From an uncultured Acidobacteriota bacterium (GTDB lineage Bacteria; Acidobacteriota; Blastocatellia; Pyrinomonadales; Pyrinomonadaceae): a stretch of 64,000 bases of DNA. A program made the position numbers and the translations under genes. Each line of letters starts with the position of its first letter. Within the stretch, counting starts at the first letter, position 1. Shown one piece after another: positions 34,115 to 43,536 of the stretch. A model generated the notes under the pieces. The model saw only the letters and a program-made list of their open reading frames with translations, searched no databases and was not told where the DNA came from. The DNA is taken from the NCBI GenBank assembly GCA_937871585.1, contig CALMPJ010000038.1:1-64000 (forward strand). Direction: 5' to 3'.

Positions 34115-35407
34115 TTATTGAGCCCTGACCATCACGCCGTCAAACAACGCCGTAAGATTATTTGTTGCAACGACTTCGCCCTCAGCGACGCCTGATTTGA
34201 TCTGGATAACGCCGTCCTCAAGTAGGCCCGTCTGAACAAGACGTTCGCGGGCAACACCATCCTTGATGATGTATATCTTGTTCAGATCGCCTTCGGCCTT
34301 CACTGCCGAAGCGGGCACCATCACCGCATTCTCCGGCTTGCTTTGCGTGATCCGAACGATCGCGAACTGTCCCGGCTTGAGCAGACCGTCGCCGTTTGGC
34401 ACCTCGGCCTCAACCGTAAGCGTACGTGCGGTTGCGTTTACGTTTGGCATGATCCGCACTACGGTTCCGGCAAAGTTTCGGTCCGGATACGCACTTGTTT
34501 GCATCGAAATTCCTTGGCCGACTGCAACCTTGCCGATCTGGGCTTCGGGAACGTCGATCTTCAAACGCAATGTAAAAGTACGGACGATCGTCGCGATCTT
34601 TGTGTTCGGTGCCTGCGGTGAAAGATATTCGCCGGGATCTGATGTTCGTTCTGAAACGTATCCGCTGATCGGAGCTCGAATTGCCGTATCGCTTAATGAT
34701 TTACGAGCAAGATCGATCTGCGATTGTGCCGTCGCGAGTCCGCTGCGTGCCGTTGCGACCTGAGCGGCAGCGAGATCGATCGCTTTGATCGCGACAGCGG
34801 CATTCGAACGAGCTTCGTCCAAATTGCCGAATAAAGCGTCACGCTGAGATCGACGCTGATCAAGTATCGCCTTCGAAACATCGCCTGTATCGTATAGCTT
34901 TTGGGCACGAACGAGCTCTTTTTCTGCAAGTTCGAGATTCGCCCGGACGGTCTTTACCTGCGAGAACGCCTCGATGCTGAACGTCTCGCCGTCCTTTACG
35001 CCAAGCCTGATCTGAGCCTGTCGCAATTGTTGAATGGCTTGCTCGACTGCCTTTTTCTGCTGGCCAAGCTGGGCCTCGGCCTGTTCGACGCGGATCTTGG
35101 CGTCCTGCGGATCAAGCCGGACCATTACACTGCCTTTCTCGACATAGCTGCCGACATCGAAATTAACCTCGGCGACCTTGCCTGCGATCGCCGGGGCAAC
35201 ATCGGTCGCCATATCGCTCGCAAGGTTACCGGTCGCTTCGAAATATGTCGGAATTGGCTTTGTAACGGCTTGCGAAGTGGTTACATCAACCGTTGTCGCC
35301 TGTGTATTCGCGTTCGCATTAGTATTCGCGCCTCGCGAACCACAGGCCGTCGCTATCGTTGCGACGGAGACCAGCAATGCGATCTTCTTGATCAGTTTGT
35401 TGTTCAT
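34115..35407 (-). CDS. RND efflux periplasmic adaptor (membrane fusion protein), lipoprotein
   Basis: A 430-residue adaptor. The ATG at 35407 gives a lipoprotein signal (NNKLIKKIALLVSVATIATACG) with Cys near residue 22 as the likely lipid site. It then shows the lipoyl half-motif VAPAIAGKVAEVNFDVGSYV, a long helical hairpin (residues 90-230), and the second lipoyl/beta-barrel part IRAPISGYVSERTSDPGEYL, followed by membrane-proximal domain GLLKPGQFAIVRI. It bridges the inner membrane pump and the TolC channel. It sits 19 bases after the tetR stop, in one unit with it. Confidence 0.96.
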   Translation of the reverse strand: MNNKLIKKIALLVSVATIATACGSRGANTNANANTQATTVDVTTSQAVTKPIPTYFEATGNLASDMATDVAPAIAGKVAEVNFDVGSYVEKGSVMVRLDPQDAKIRVEQAEAQLGQQKKAVEQAIQQLRQAQIRLGVKDGETFSIEAFSQVKTVRANLELAEKELVRAQKLYDTGDVSKAILDQRRSQRDALFGNLDEARSNAAVAIKAIDLAAAQVATARSGLATAQSQIDLARKSLSDTAIRAPISGYVSERTSDPGEYLSPQAPNTKIATIVRTFTLRLKIDVPEAQIGKVAVGQGISMQTSAYPDRNFAGTVVRIMPNVNATARTLTVEAEVPNGDGLLKPGQFAIVRITQSKPENAVMVPASAVKAEGDLNKIYIIKDGVARERLVQTGLLEDGVIQIKSGVAEGEVVATNNLTALFDGVMVRAQ

Positions 35408-35426
35408 CACTAATACCCTTATGAAC

Positions 35427-36038
35427 CTAAGCTTTAATGCCTCGCAGAAGTATCTGCGCAAAATTGTCCGCCGCCTCTTCGTTGGTGATATCAAGGAGAT
35501 TACGGCCCTTGTCCCACAAAATATTGTTTAACGAATGATGGATCATCATTCCCAGAAATGCTCGAACGGCTATTCTAGGATTCATCGGACGAAAGGCTCC
35601 GTCTTGCTGCCTTTCGTCGATATATCCGCCGATAAAGCCATATATCCTAGCCACAAATTCGCCAAAAAAACGTTCTGCCAATTCGTGCTCTTCGAGCGCA
35701 GAATAAAAAAGCAAACGCATAAATCCAACGTCCGATTGCTGCTTATTCAGCGCATTGAACGCCAATTGGTAAAAGACAGCGTAATCGTCTTTACGGCGCA
35801 TCGCGTCAAGCATTACAGGATCTTCTTCCCAAGGAAAACGCATTCCCTCGTGGCAGGCCTTGTTATCTAAAATTGCGTCATAAATGTCAGATTTGCGAGC
35901 AAAATGTTTGAAAACCGTGGCCTCGGAAACACCGGCAATGCGAGCTATTTCTTTTGTTGTTGTACCGGAAAAGCCTTTCTGAGAGAATAGCGATATGGCC
36001 GACATGAGTATTTGCTCACGTCGTTTGTCGCCGCTCAT
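35427..36038 (-). CDS. TetR/AcrR-family repressor of the efflux operon
   Basis: A 203-residue regulator when started at the ATG at 36038 (MSGDKRREQILMSAISLFSQ). The TetR helix-turn-helix follows directly: FSGTTTKEIARIAGVSEATV then FKHFARKSDIYDAIL. The C-terminal 150 residues form the helical ligand and dimer domain. A longer GTG start at 36107 would put the first codons on top of the palindromic operator, so it was rejected. It heads the operon tetR-adaptor-pump-methyltransferase-tolC; a self-controlling repressor released by a pump substrate is the likely mode. Confidence 0.93.
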   Translation of the reverse strand: MSGDKRREQILMSAISLFSQKGFSGTTTKEIARIAGVSEATVFKHFARKSDIYDAILDNKACHEGMRFPWEEDPVMLDAMRRKDDYAVFYQLAFNALNKQQSDVGFMRLLFYSALEEHELAERFFGEFVARIYGFIGGYIDERQQDGAFRPMNPRIAVRAFLGMMIHHSLNNILWDKGRNLLDITNEEAADNFAQILLRGIKA

Positions 36039-36088
36039 ACGGCCATTATGGTCACATTTGAAAAAATCGTGTATCAAAACTGTATTTG

Positions 36089-36110
36089 TAAGTGAGTGCT
36101 TACTCACTTA
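36089..36110 (-). promoter_or_regulatory. Probable TetR operator of the efflux operon
   Basis: TAAGTGAGT at 36089-36097 and ACTCACTTA at 36102-36110 form a perfect 9-bp dyad with a GCTT spacer (22 bases in all), 51 bases before the tetR ATG. Many TetR/AcrR repressors bind dyads of this length containing GTGAGT/ACTCAC. Autoregulation of the whole operon is inferred. Confidence 0.78.
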
Positions 36111-36152
36111 AGGCTAAACTTTACAATTGCGCCAAGTTGCTTGTCAAGAGAA

Positions 36153-36176
36153 AGTTTGTGACAAATGTCACAAACT
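36153..36176. promoter_or_regulatory. CRP/FNR-type palindromic site
   Basis: AGTTTGTGACA and TGTCACAAACT form a perfect 11-bp dyad with an AA spacer. The centre, TGTGA-CAAATG-TCACA (36157-36172), fits the CRP consensus TGTGA-N6-TCACA exactly. It is about 115-125 bases from both the tetR ATG and the DUF883-like gene ATG, so it could act on either. Confidence 0.62.
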
Positions 36177-36295
36177 ATAACGAAGCAGGAACATTTTTGT
36201 TCAATATTCGTTACAACTAATATCGGGCGACGCACATCAGACATCGCGCGTTCGACACATTTTGAGTCGGCTATCATAAATTGGAGGATTTATTT

Positions 36296-36655
36296 ATGTC
36301 AGAATTTGAAGCAGAAGTTCGCAAAGCAGAAAAGGAACTAGAACAGGGTTTAATGACGATCAATGATCCGGTATCAGACGACGGAGCCGGCAAGGACGAG
36401 TTTTTGGGAGATATAAAGATGCAGGCACAAGAGTACGGGCAAAAATTGCAAGATGCGGCCGGTAAGGCTCGCGATTTTGCAAACGAGAAGTTTACGCAGG
36501 CTGGTGACAAGTTCAAGGAACTATCGGCCAAGGATCCGAAGGAATTGGTCGAAGATGCTAAGGAATTTGCCCGCCAAAAGCCCGGCCAGACTATACTGAT
36601 CTCGGCAGCTGTAGGCCTGGTGCTCGGTCTTATCATCCGCGGCGGTCGCAAGTAG
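36296..36655 (+). CDS. DUF883/YqjD-ElaB-like membrane-anchored protein
   Basis: A 119-residue protein. The ATG follows a TTGGAGGAT ribosome site. The first 90 residues are charged helix with coiled-coil-like heptads (FEAEVRKAEKELEQ; MQAQEYGQKLQDAAGKARDF), and the C-terminus ends RQKPGQTILISAAVGLVLGL then IIRGGRK, the usual single membrane anchor with GxxxG pattern of the YqjD/ElaB/DUF883 group. E. coli members attach ribosomes or stress functions to the inner membrane in stationary phase; the same here is inference. A strong terminator follows. Confidence 0.8.
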   Translation: MSEFEAEVRKAEKELEQGLMTINDPVSDDGAGKDEFLGDIKMQAQEYGQKLQDAAGKARDFANEKFTQAGDKFKELSAKDPKELVEDAKEFARQKPGQTILISAAVGLVLGLIIRGGRK

Positions 36656-36698
36656 ATGCGATCCAGTCTGAGTTGCTAACCCAAACAGACGGAGAGAT

Positions 36699-36731
36699 AA
36701 AAAGGCGTGTCCGTGATGGACACGCCTTTTT
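36699..36731. terminator. Bidirectional Rho-independent terminator
   Basis: GGCGTGTCC and GGACACGCC (36704-36712 and 36718-36726) form a 9-bp stem around GTGAT, with A5 on the left and T5 on the right. It serves the DUF883-like gene from the left and the TonB receptor gene from the right. Confidence 0.93.
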
Positions 36732-36750
36732 CTTGCCTAGTATCGAACAG

Positions 36751-39700
36751 TTAAAAATTCAATCTTGCGGCAAATTGTATCTGGCGATTGGTACCCAAAC
36801 CGACTGTACGGCCAACGGTACCGTTGATGACACCGAATTGTCCAACGTTGTTCGTTGTGAACGCAACGCCTGGCTGTTGCGAGGTTGATCCGCTCGACAG
36901 ATTGTTCGGAAGATTCGCCGTCGGGTTTGAGAAATTCGCACGATTGAATAAGTTGTAGATCTCCGAGCGAAACTCTACGTTCATGCGTTCGGTGATCTTG
37001 AACTTCTTCTGTAATGTCAGATCGAACTGTTGAAAGCCAGGGCCTTTCAGCGCATTGCGTTCGAGATTACCGTACGTTCCCGGCGCAGGCATTGCAAATG
37101 CTGCCGGATTTAGGAATCGCAGTCCGCCTGCGAGCGTGACGTACGGATCGACGCCTGGAATCAGATCTGGGCGACGCGTACTGCGCGAGGCGTTTCCGCC
37201 GGGCGTATTAAGTGTAGCAACAAAACCTGCGGGCAATGCTCCGCTCGGAAGAGCTATCACGAAACCTTGAGCAACAGTTCCGGTACCAAGCGTACAGCCT
37301 GCGACCGTTTGGCAGACAGCAACAAGATCGGGCCGCGTGATGAGCACGTTGATCGGCGTACCGCTACGGGCGTTAAACACGCCGCCGATCTGCCATCCGC
37401 CGAGAACCGCATCAGCGAAACCGTTTAGATTCACTGCGCGGCCTTTGCCGATCGAAAATTCGTACAACGCCGTGATGTTCATATTGTGGCGAATGTCGAA
37501 GGTATTCGGCCCGAATTCCTCGGCAAAACTGTACGGATTCTGTGCGGTCGAAGCCTCGTTCGAACCCTGTGTATTACCGAACGACTTTCCGATCTGATAC
37601 TGAGCGTTTAGCGTCAAGCCTTTCGCAAATCGACGGTTTATCATGATCTGTAGTGAATCATACCGATCGCGGCCGCCGCTGGTCTTGTAATCGATCTCAC
37701 CAAAAGGCGTGAGCAATCCGGCAGGATCGTTGACGATCGTTCCCGTTGCAGTATCAAGACGCCTTCCGACAGTGTCGAATTCGCGTACCGTCGTCACGCC
37801 GACGACTGTTCCCGGACATGTGCCATTCACAGGTGCCACGCTGCAGCGATTGATAACGCCGACGCCGGTTGGCAAAGGAGCACCGTTCAAGATCATCGCC
37901 GAGCCGGGCAATATCTTGTTGGTGATGCTGCGAAGGAACAAGTTTCGACCTTGTGATCCGACGTAAGCGACCGTAAGAACCGTGTTGCTGGGCAATTGCT
38001 GTTGGAACGAAGCTCCGTATTGAAAAACACGTTCCGGAACGATGTAACCGTCCGTGTCATATGCACGCGGCGTGAAACGCGAAGTGATCCCGCCAATTGT
38101 CGAAACCGCCGCTCCGGTCGTTGTTGTCAGACCGTTCGCCAGCGTCGAGCTCGAACGAAACACGTTGCTCTCGATCGGCTGGATCAGATCTTCATACTGT
38201 CCGGGGCCGAAGTACATACCGCCGCCTGCACGGAAGATCGATTTTCCGCCGAGGGCTTTCGGTGCCCATGTAAATCCAAGCCTTGGACCGAAGTTGTTTC
38301 CGGCACTCTTGTAATACTTACTGTCAGGTGAGAGCAATTGTCCGGTTTTGGCGTTGAAAACAACCGCGCGGTTATCTGCCTCTTTGTTCACCGAATAGAA
38401 CTCGTATCGAAGTCCGTAGTTCAATGTGATCTCAGGCGTCATTTTCCATTCGTCCTGACCATAGCCGATCAGGTAGTACTGACGTCCCTTGCTGAGGCCG
38501 GACTGTGATCGAGCGATCGTCGTTATCGGATCGGTCGATACGCGGAAATCTCCCGCAAGCGAAAGATCGCCAATATACGCTCCGGTCAGATTTCGGTTTA
38601 GAGCAAAATCGAGAAGGTTGCCATAGCTGTATGTCAGGCCGCCCAATTGGTCAAAATTTACATCGATCTTGCGATACTCGAAACCGAACTTCATATTGTG
38701 ATCGCCGTTTGTAAAGGAGAGGTTATCGATAAGTGAGTAGCTCGTTGGGCGAATCGGCTGTGCGCGTCCGTTGCCTGCCGACGACTGTCGCGTCAAGCCG
38801 CCGGGCTCGGTAAATCCTGTTGCCGAACCGCCGTTGATGCCGGGACTCACAATGTTTCCGCTTAGGCGAAGCGATGCACTCGCCAGATCAAAGCCAGTGA
38901 GACCGGTAATGTTAGGCACCGTTGTTCCGAGGTCCGTTGGTGCGCGATTCATACCGAACTTCGTCTCGTTGATGATGCTTGTTCCGTAAAGCTGATTGAC
39001 GGAGACAACTAGATTGTCGGGATTCTGGTTCGCGACGATAAAACGGCCGCTGGTGCCGTCCGGCGAAGTAAGCTTGCCGCGATTTCGCTGATAGCGACCA
39101 TAAAGCGAGAATCTGTCGTTGATCTTGTAATCGACGCGGCCGCTGAATGCGTCTTCGTCGAGAGCAGCAGTGTTGTTTGCCGTGATAGCCTGTGCCGAGG
39201 CATTGAGGCCGCCGACGTTGAATGCGGCACCGCTGCCGGTCGGGAATGTGTTTATTACACCCGTGGCTCGCAAGGCCGCAATACGAAGCACCGCCGCCGT
39301 CGCGTCTGCTGCCGTGATACCGAGTGCAGCTCTAGCGGCGACGCCCTGTGGGTTGCCGGCCTCACCATCGTAAAAGTTAATGAAATTCCGCAGATTGCGG
39401 GAGATCGTAGATCCGATCGATTTAAACCCGCCCCGCTGCCTGGGCCCTCCAAACGAACGGAAAAAAAAGATTTTTTTTTGAATGATCGGCCCGCCGAGCG
39501 AACCGCCATATTGGTTGAGACGAAGTTTAGATTTCTCGGCACCATCAAAAAAATTGCGTGCGTCGAGTGCGTCGTTGCGAAGATAATGAAATATCGAGCC
39601 TGTAAATTTGTTACCGCCGCTCTTACCAATAACGTTGATCTGGCCGCCGGTTCCTGTGCCGTATTCGGCAGGATAGTTTGACGAATCAACGCGAAATTCT

Positions 39701-40377
39701 TGGATGTTCTCGATCGAGGTCTGCAGACGAAACTGCGAACCTTGGACGGTCACATATCCCGGCGAAGCGTCGAAAATAGCTGACGATTCAACGCCGTCGA
39801 GCTTTGTCTGATTCTGCTGATTTGCACGCCCGTTAAATCGTAGTTCGTTAAAATTGCCTGAACCGACATTGGATGCTCCCGGAGCATTTAGGTAAAGCTG
39901 CGAGAAGTTTCGGCCATTGACGGGCATCTCTTGAACCTCGCGTGACGAAACGTTGACGCCAAGACGATTTGAACTTGCCTCGATCGCCGCCGGTGCAAAA
40001 TCGTCTGCCGTTACGTCAACAACTGCCGTTACGTCTCCCGGTTCTAGTTTGAAATCGAGTGACCGCGTTTGTTCGGCCGCAAGTTCGATGGTGTCTAGCT
40101 CAGTTGCTTTAAAGCCGGACAGAGTAACGGTCACCTTGTATTTTCCGGGCAGCAGCGACTGAATAGAATAGCTGCCATGATCGTTGGTAGTTGCCGTTCG
40201 GCTGGTGCCGGTCTGGATCGACGTCGCTTTTACGACCGCTCCGGGCAGTGTTGCACCGTTAGCGTCGGCCACCGAGCCTGAAATGTTGCTGCCCGTCTGT
40301 GCATTGGCCGCGGTTATGAAACAAAAAAGTGAAATTACTATTGCAGATAGGTTTCGTGTTACCTTCGCGAGATTCAT
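36751..40377 (-). CDS. TonB-dependent receptor with carboxypeptidase-regulatory domain (Oar-like)
   Basis: A 1208-residue outer membrane receptor. The ATG at 40377 gives a signal peptide (NLAKVTRNLSAIVISLFCFI, cleavage near ANA-QT). Residues 25-115 are a carboxypeptidase-regulatory-like beta sandwich (NISGSVADANGATLPGAVVK, then GSYSIQSLLPGKYKVTVTLSG). A plug follows (EVQEMPVNGRNFSQLYLNAP) and then the large beta-barrel with repeated GGPIIQKKIFFF, NYGLRYEF, GASFQQQLPSNTVLTVAYVG and the end NVEFRSEIYNLFNRANF. Such receptors take up large substrates with TonB energy; the substrate is unknown. The GGPIIQKKIFFF segment is encoded by an A9 and a T8 run (39463-39482), a site open to slippage. Terminator at 36699-36731. 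Confidence 0.94.
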   Translation of the reverse strand: MNLAKVTRNLSAIVISLFCFITAANAQTGSNISGSVADANGATLPGAVVKATSIQTGTSRTATTNDHGSYSIQSLLPGKYKVTVTLSGFKATELDTIELAAEQTRSLDFKLEPGDVTAVVDVTADDFAPAAIEASSNRLGVNVSSREVQEMPVNGRNFSQLYLNAPGASNVGSGNFNELRFNGRANQQNQTKLDGVESSAIFDASPGYVTVQGSQFRLQTSIENIQEFRVDSSNYPAEYGTGTGGQINVIGKSGGNKFTGSIFHYLRNDALDARNFFDGAEKSKLRLNQYGGSLGGPIIQKKIFFFRSFGGPRQRGGFKSIGSTISRNLRNFINFYDGEAGNPQGVAARAALGITAADATAAVLRIAALRATGVINTFPTGSGAAFNVGGLNASAQAITANNTAALDEDAFSGRVDYKINDRFSLYGRYQRNRGKLTSPDGTSGRFIVANQNPDNLVVSVNQLYGTSIINETKFGMNRAPTDLGTTVPNITGLTGFDLASASLRLSGNIVSPGINGGSATGFTEPGGLTRQSSAGNGRAQPIRPTSYSLIDNLSFTNGDHNMKFGFEYRKIDVNFDQLGGLTYSYGNLLDFALNRNLTGAYIGDLSLAGDFRVSTDPITTIARSQSGLSKGRQYYLIGYGQDEWKMTPEITLNYGLRYEFYSVNKEADNRAVVFNAKTGQLLSPDSKYYKSAGNNFGPRLGFTWAPKALGGKSIFRAGGGMYFGPGQYEDLIQPIESNVFRSSSTLANGLTTTTGAAVSTIGGITSRFTPRAYDTDGYIVPERVFQYGASFQQQLPSNTVLTVAYVGSQGRNLFLRSITNKILPGSAMILNGAPLPTGVGVINRCSVAPVNGTCPGTVVGVTTVREFDTVGRRLDTATGTIVNDPAGLLTPFGEIDYKTSGGRDRYDSLQIMINRRFAKGLTLNAQYQIGKSFGNTQGSNEASTAQNPYSFAEEFGPNTFDIRHNMNITALYEFSIGKGRAVNLNGFADAVLGGWQIGGVFNARSGTPINVLITRPDLVAVCQTVAGCTLGTGTVAQGFVIALPSGALPAGFVATLNTPGGNASRSTRRPDLIPGVDPYVTLAGGLRFLNPAAFAMPAPGTYGNLERNALKGPGFQQFDLTLQKKFKITERMNVEFRSEIYNLFNRANFSNPTANLPNNLSSGSTSQQPGVAFTTNNVGQFGVINGTVGRTVGLGTNRQIQFAARLNF

Positions 40378-40520
40378 CTTGACTCCTGTAACAAAATGCA
40401 GATCTGACATCGCCCATAGCAACGCCAAACCGCATGAAAATGGTTAATTTCGAGTTAGCAATGAAGAGAATATTGTCCGGCTGTTACAGAAATGTGACGG
40501 CCAAGTTAAGACTTTCTGAA

Positions 40521-40549
40521 ATAAAAAGCGGAGCCAAGTTGGCTCCGCT
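40521..40549 (-). terminator. Rho-independent terminator of the second TonB receptor gene
   Basis: AGCGGAGCC and GGCTCCGCT (40527-40535 and 40541-40549) form a 9-bp stem around a 5-base loop. On the minus strand it is followed by a run of T (the A5 at 40523-40527), as expected 24 bases after the receptor stop. Confidence 0.88.
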
Positions 40550-40572
40550 AGAGGCTGGAATGTGTAAAGAAA

Positions 40573-43536
40573 CTAAAAAGTAAATCGCATTCCAAGCTGT
40601 AACTGTCTTGGTCCGCCAAATCGTGCTGTTGACGGTGCGCTGGTCGGTTCGCCGGCTCGGATCGAAGGGAAGAACCCTGCCGGACAAGTGATCTGACGCG
40701 GATTTGCAGTGTCGATCAGCGAAGTTGTGCCTGTGCAGTAGTTGCTGATCGCGTCAACCCCAAAGCCTTTGTTGCCGGCACGCGTTAGGTTGAAAACCTC
40801 TGCCGAGATATCTAGACGCATTTTCTCGCCGAATTTGAATGCCTTGAGCAATCGAACGTCCATGTTAAAGAACTTCGGCTGACGGAAAGCATTTCTTCCC
40901 GATATCGCACCGCCGACAACCACACGGTCGTTTGCGTCATTAAGGTCGCCGTTCGTGTCGCTGCCGTCCTCGACAATTGCGGTGTACGGAAAGCCCGAAC
41001 GCGTTATGATTATTCCGCTCAAACTAAATCCATAGCCAAGATCGACCAAACCGCTGAGGTTCAGATTGTGGCGAACATCCTGTTTTGACGGGCCTGCTTC
41101 TGCTTGTAAATTGAACGGATTGAGTGTCGGCTGTCGCGAGAAGTTTCGTTCGTTCGAATCATCGTCGCGATTATCGGCCAGGGTGTAGTTCGCTTCGAAC
41201 TGAAACCGATTCGCAAACCGACGTCGCAGCGACAGTGTCAATGCATCGTAGCTCGAATGTGCCGACGATTCGTTGATCTCAAGCTGGGCAATGTTGTTAT
41301 TCGGTCTTGTTGGGGAGAACACGAGATAGCCCAGAGCATTCGTAGTAGGTGCGAACAGATTTCGGTCAACACGTCGCTGCAATTTGTAAGCCGACGTGTG
41401 AATATAGCCGGCCGTGAACACGAGTTCGTGTGCAAGCCGTTGCTCTACAGTGATCGATGTCTGGAATGTTCGCGGATTCTGGAAATCAGGATCGAAGCCA
41501 AACACCCTCGGCTTGACAACGAAGCCTGCGGGAATTGCCGTCAGCCCATTTGGGAAAGTTACGCGAGCGTTTGGCCCGCGGAGGTTGCAGTTCGCGAGAT
41601 TCACAACGACCGAATTTCGGCATGCTGTCGTTTCAGCGATCTCGATCTCTTGGGCAGTAAGACCGTTGTTCGTGGTCACACGTTGGAAAAGCGTGGCCGG
41701 TGTTCTAGCAGCGAAAATGCCAGCCGAAACTCGAATCACAGTTTCGCCTTTGCCATTAACATCCCACGCTCCGCCGACACGCGGCTGCCACATTTTCAAG
41801 TCGTTCGGAATTCGCGTTGTTTGCGGGATCGCCGGATTCGGATTACGAGGCTGCGGATTTACTTGGCCTTCCCAGCGGAGACCAAAGTTGAGTGAGATCG
41901 AATCCGAGACCTTCACTTTGTCCTGAAAGAAAAACGCAAGCTCTTTCTGGCGGCCTCGATAAATAAGGTCGTCGGGGTTCACTGCGGCAATTGTCTGACG
42001 AAAACGTCGCGGTCGTCCGGCGGCGTAGTTGTCGAGAGCTGTCGCTATCTGGACGCCGCTGACGGTGCGGCTTTCGAAATCGAAACGCGGCTGCGTGTTC
42101 GATTCTCTCTGCTGTTGAACATCATTGACGTTCGCATCGACGCCAAATCGCATACGGTGAATGCCGCGATCGTAGCTTAGATTCTGCGTGATCTGATAGC
42201 GAGTGCTCTCAAAGCGTCGCGGACGAGCACGGTCGCCGCCGAGCGTGCCGAAACCGGCGATCACAGCTTGGCCAAGCGTCGAGTTTGGCTCTTCGAGCCT
42301 ATCGTCGGTTGCGATCTGAGCGCGGAACTCATTAACTAGGTTCGAGCCGAGGATAGTTACGAGCGAGCCTTTTAGGCTTGTGCTCGAGTTTTGACGAGAG
42401 TAGTTGCCCTCGACCGAGACGTCTTGTCGCGGATTCTCGAAGTTAAAGTTCTCGCCCTTGAAGCGCGTGTGCGATGCCTGGACGTTCAGCGTATTCGTCG
42501 CATCGAGTATGATGTCGGTCCGGCCAAAGATCGCCGTCGGATTGTTCGTGCCGCGCTGTTCGCCTTCGAGAGCAGCGACGCTTGCGGGAACAACGGCTCC
42601 CGGCAATGTTTGAAACTGCACGACAAAAGGAACTCGCAGATAGTTCTGCTCAGCGGCAAAGAAGAAGAATGCACGATCTTTCTTGATCGGCCCGCCGATG
42701 GCTCCGCCGAATTGATTCTGGGCGTTATCGAGGTCTTGGTCAAAAGCATCGGGCGAAGTCAGCTTCTTATTACGATTGAAATAGAACAGCTCGCCGTGAA
42801 ATTCGTTTGTTCCCGATTTAGTAACCGCGTTCACAAAGCCCGAGCCAGTTCGCCCGATCTCAGCCGAGGCACCGCTGCGGACAACCTGAAATTCGCGTAC
42901 CGCGCTCTGCGGAAAAAAGAACGTCGCTTCGTTACCGCCGCGTTGGTTGCCCTGCAGCGGATCGTTGAAATCGGCACCATCGACCGACACATTCGAATTG
43001 ATCGAACGCTGCCCGGCAACGACAAGTCCGCCGCGATCGCCTTCCTGAACAACGGCCGGCGTCAGTTGAACGAACTCAGTAAAGTTACGACCGCGAACCG
43101 GCAGATCGCTCACGAGTCGTGGCGAAATGGTCGAGCCTGTCGATTCGGATTCAGTGCTGATCACGTCAGTATCCGCAACGATGTCAACATTTACGCTCGC
43201 ACCAGCGAGTGAAAGCTCGATCGACAGCGGCGTGGTCTCGCCGACCGTGAGTTGGACACTGACTGGTTTCTCCGCGAAGCCCGTCGCTTTGGTCGTGACC
43301 GAGTATCGGCCGACCGGCAGAACACTAGCGGAGAATGTACCGTACGAACTGGTCGTCACGACGCGTTCGAGGCCTGTTTCAAGGTTGCGGATCGTCACGG
43401 TAGCACCTTGAACAATGGCACCGTTCTGATCCTTGACCGAGCCTTCGACACCTGCACTGCCCGAATCGGACTGTGCAAAAAGCGGAGTACAAAATAATGC
43501 GACTATCGCGAATATCGAATATAGATGTTTCTTCAT
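40573..43536 (-). CDS. TonB-dependent receptor with carboxypeptidase-regulatory domain (second copy)
   Basis: A 987-residue outer membrane receptor of the same architecture as its neighbour: signal peptide (KKHLYSIFAIVALFCTPLFA), carboxypeptidase-regulatory domain (GVEGSVKDQNGAIVQGATVT), plug with DLPVRGRNFTEFVQLTP, then barrel strands ending LDISAEVFNLTRAGNKGFG and a final aromatic RQLQLGMRFTF, the standard outer membrane sorting end. It is about 220 residues shorter in the barrel than the first. The two are not near-identical, so they are old paralogs or different receptors for different substrates. The 195-base gap between the two genes contains a terminator and probably a separate promoter. 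Confidence 0.94.
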   Translation of the reverse strand: MKKHLYSIFAIVALFCTPLFAQSDSGSAGVEGSVKDQNGAIVQGATVTIRNLETGLERVVTTSSYGTFSASVLPVGRYSVTTKATGFAEKPVSVQLTVGETTPLSIELSLAGASVNVDIVADTDVISTESESTGSTISPRLVSDLPVRGRNFTEFVQLTPAVVQEGDRGGLVVAGQRSINSNVSVDGADFNDPLQGNQRGGNEATFFFPQSAVREFQVVRSGASAEIGRTGSGFVNAVTKSGTNEFHGELFYFNRNKKLTSPDAFDQDLDNAQNQFGGAIGGPIKKDRAFFFFAAEQNYLRVPFVVQFQTLPGAVVPASVAALEGEQRGTNNPTAIFGRTDIILDATNTLNVQASHTRFKGENFNFENPRQDVSVEGNYSRQNSSTSLKGSLVTILGSNLVNEFRAQIATDDRLEEPNSTLGQAVIAGFGTLGGDRARPRRFESTRYQITQNLSYDRGIHRMRFGVDANVNDVQQQRESNTQPRFDFESRTVSGVQIATALDNYAAGRPRRFRQTIAAVNPDDLIYRGRQKELAFFFQDKVKVSDSISLNFGLRWEGQVNPQPRNPNPAIPQTTRIPNDLKMWQPRVGGAWDVNGKGETVIRVSAGIFAARTPATLFQRVTTNNGLTAQEIEIAETTACRNSVVVNLANCNLRGPNARVTFPNGLTAIPAGFVVKPRVFGFDPDFQNPRTFQTSITVEQRLAHELVFTAGYIHTSAYKLQRRVDRNLFAPTTNALGYLVFSPTRPNNNIAQLEINESSAHSSYDALTLSLRRRFANRFQFEANYTLADNRDDDSNERNFSRQPTLNPFNLQAEAGPSKQDVRHNLNLSGLVDLGYGFSLSGIIITRSGFPYTAIVEDGSDTNGDLNDANDRVVVGGAISGRNAFRQPKFFNMDVRLLKAFKFGEKMRLDISAEVFNLTRAGNKGFGVDAISNYCTGTTSLIDTANPRQITCPAGFFPSIRAGEPTSAPSTARFGGPRQLQLGMRFTF

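Noticed and set aside
36039-36107. Longer TetR start at a GTG (36107)
   Set aside because: It would lie on the operator dyad and adds residues (SKHSLTNTVLIHDFF) not typical of TetR; the ATG at 36038 fits the family.
39463-39482. Frameshift in the first TonB receptor gene at the homopolymer runs
   Set aside because: The frame runs through both tracts and the encoded GGPIIQKKIFFF matches the family, so the gene is intact.
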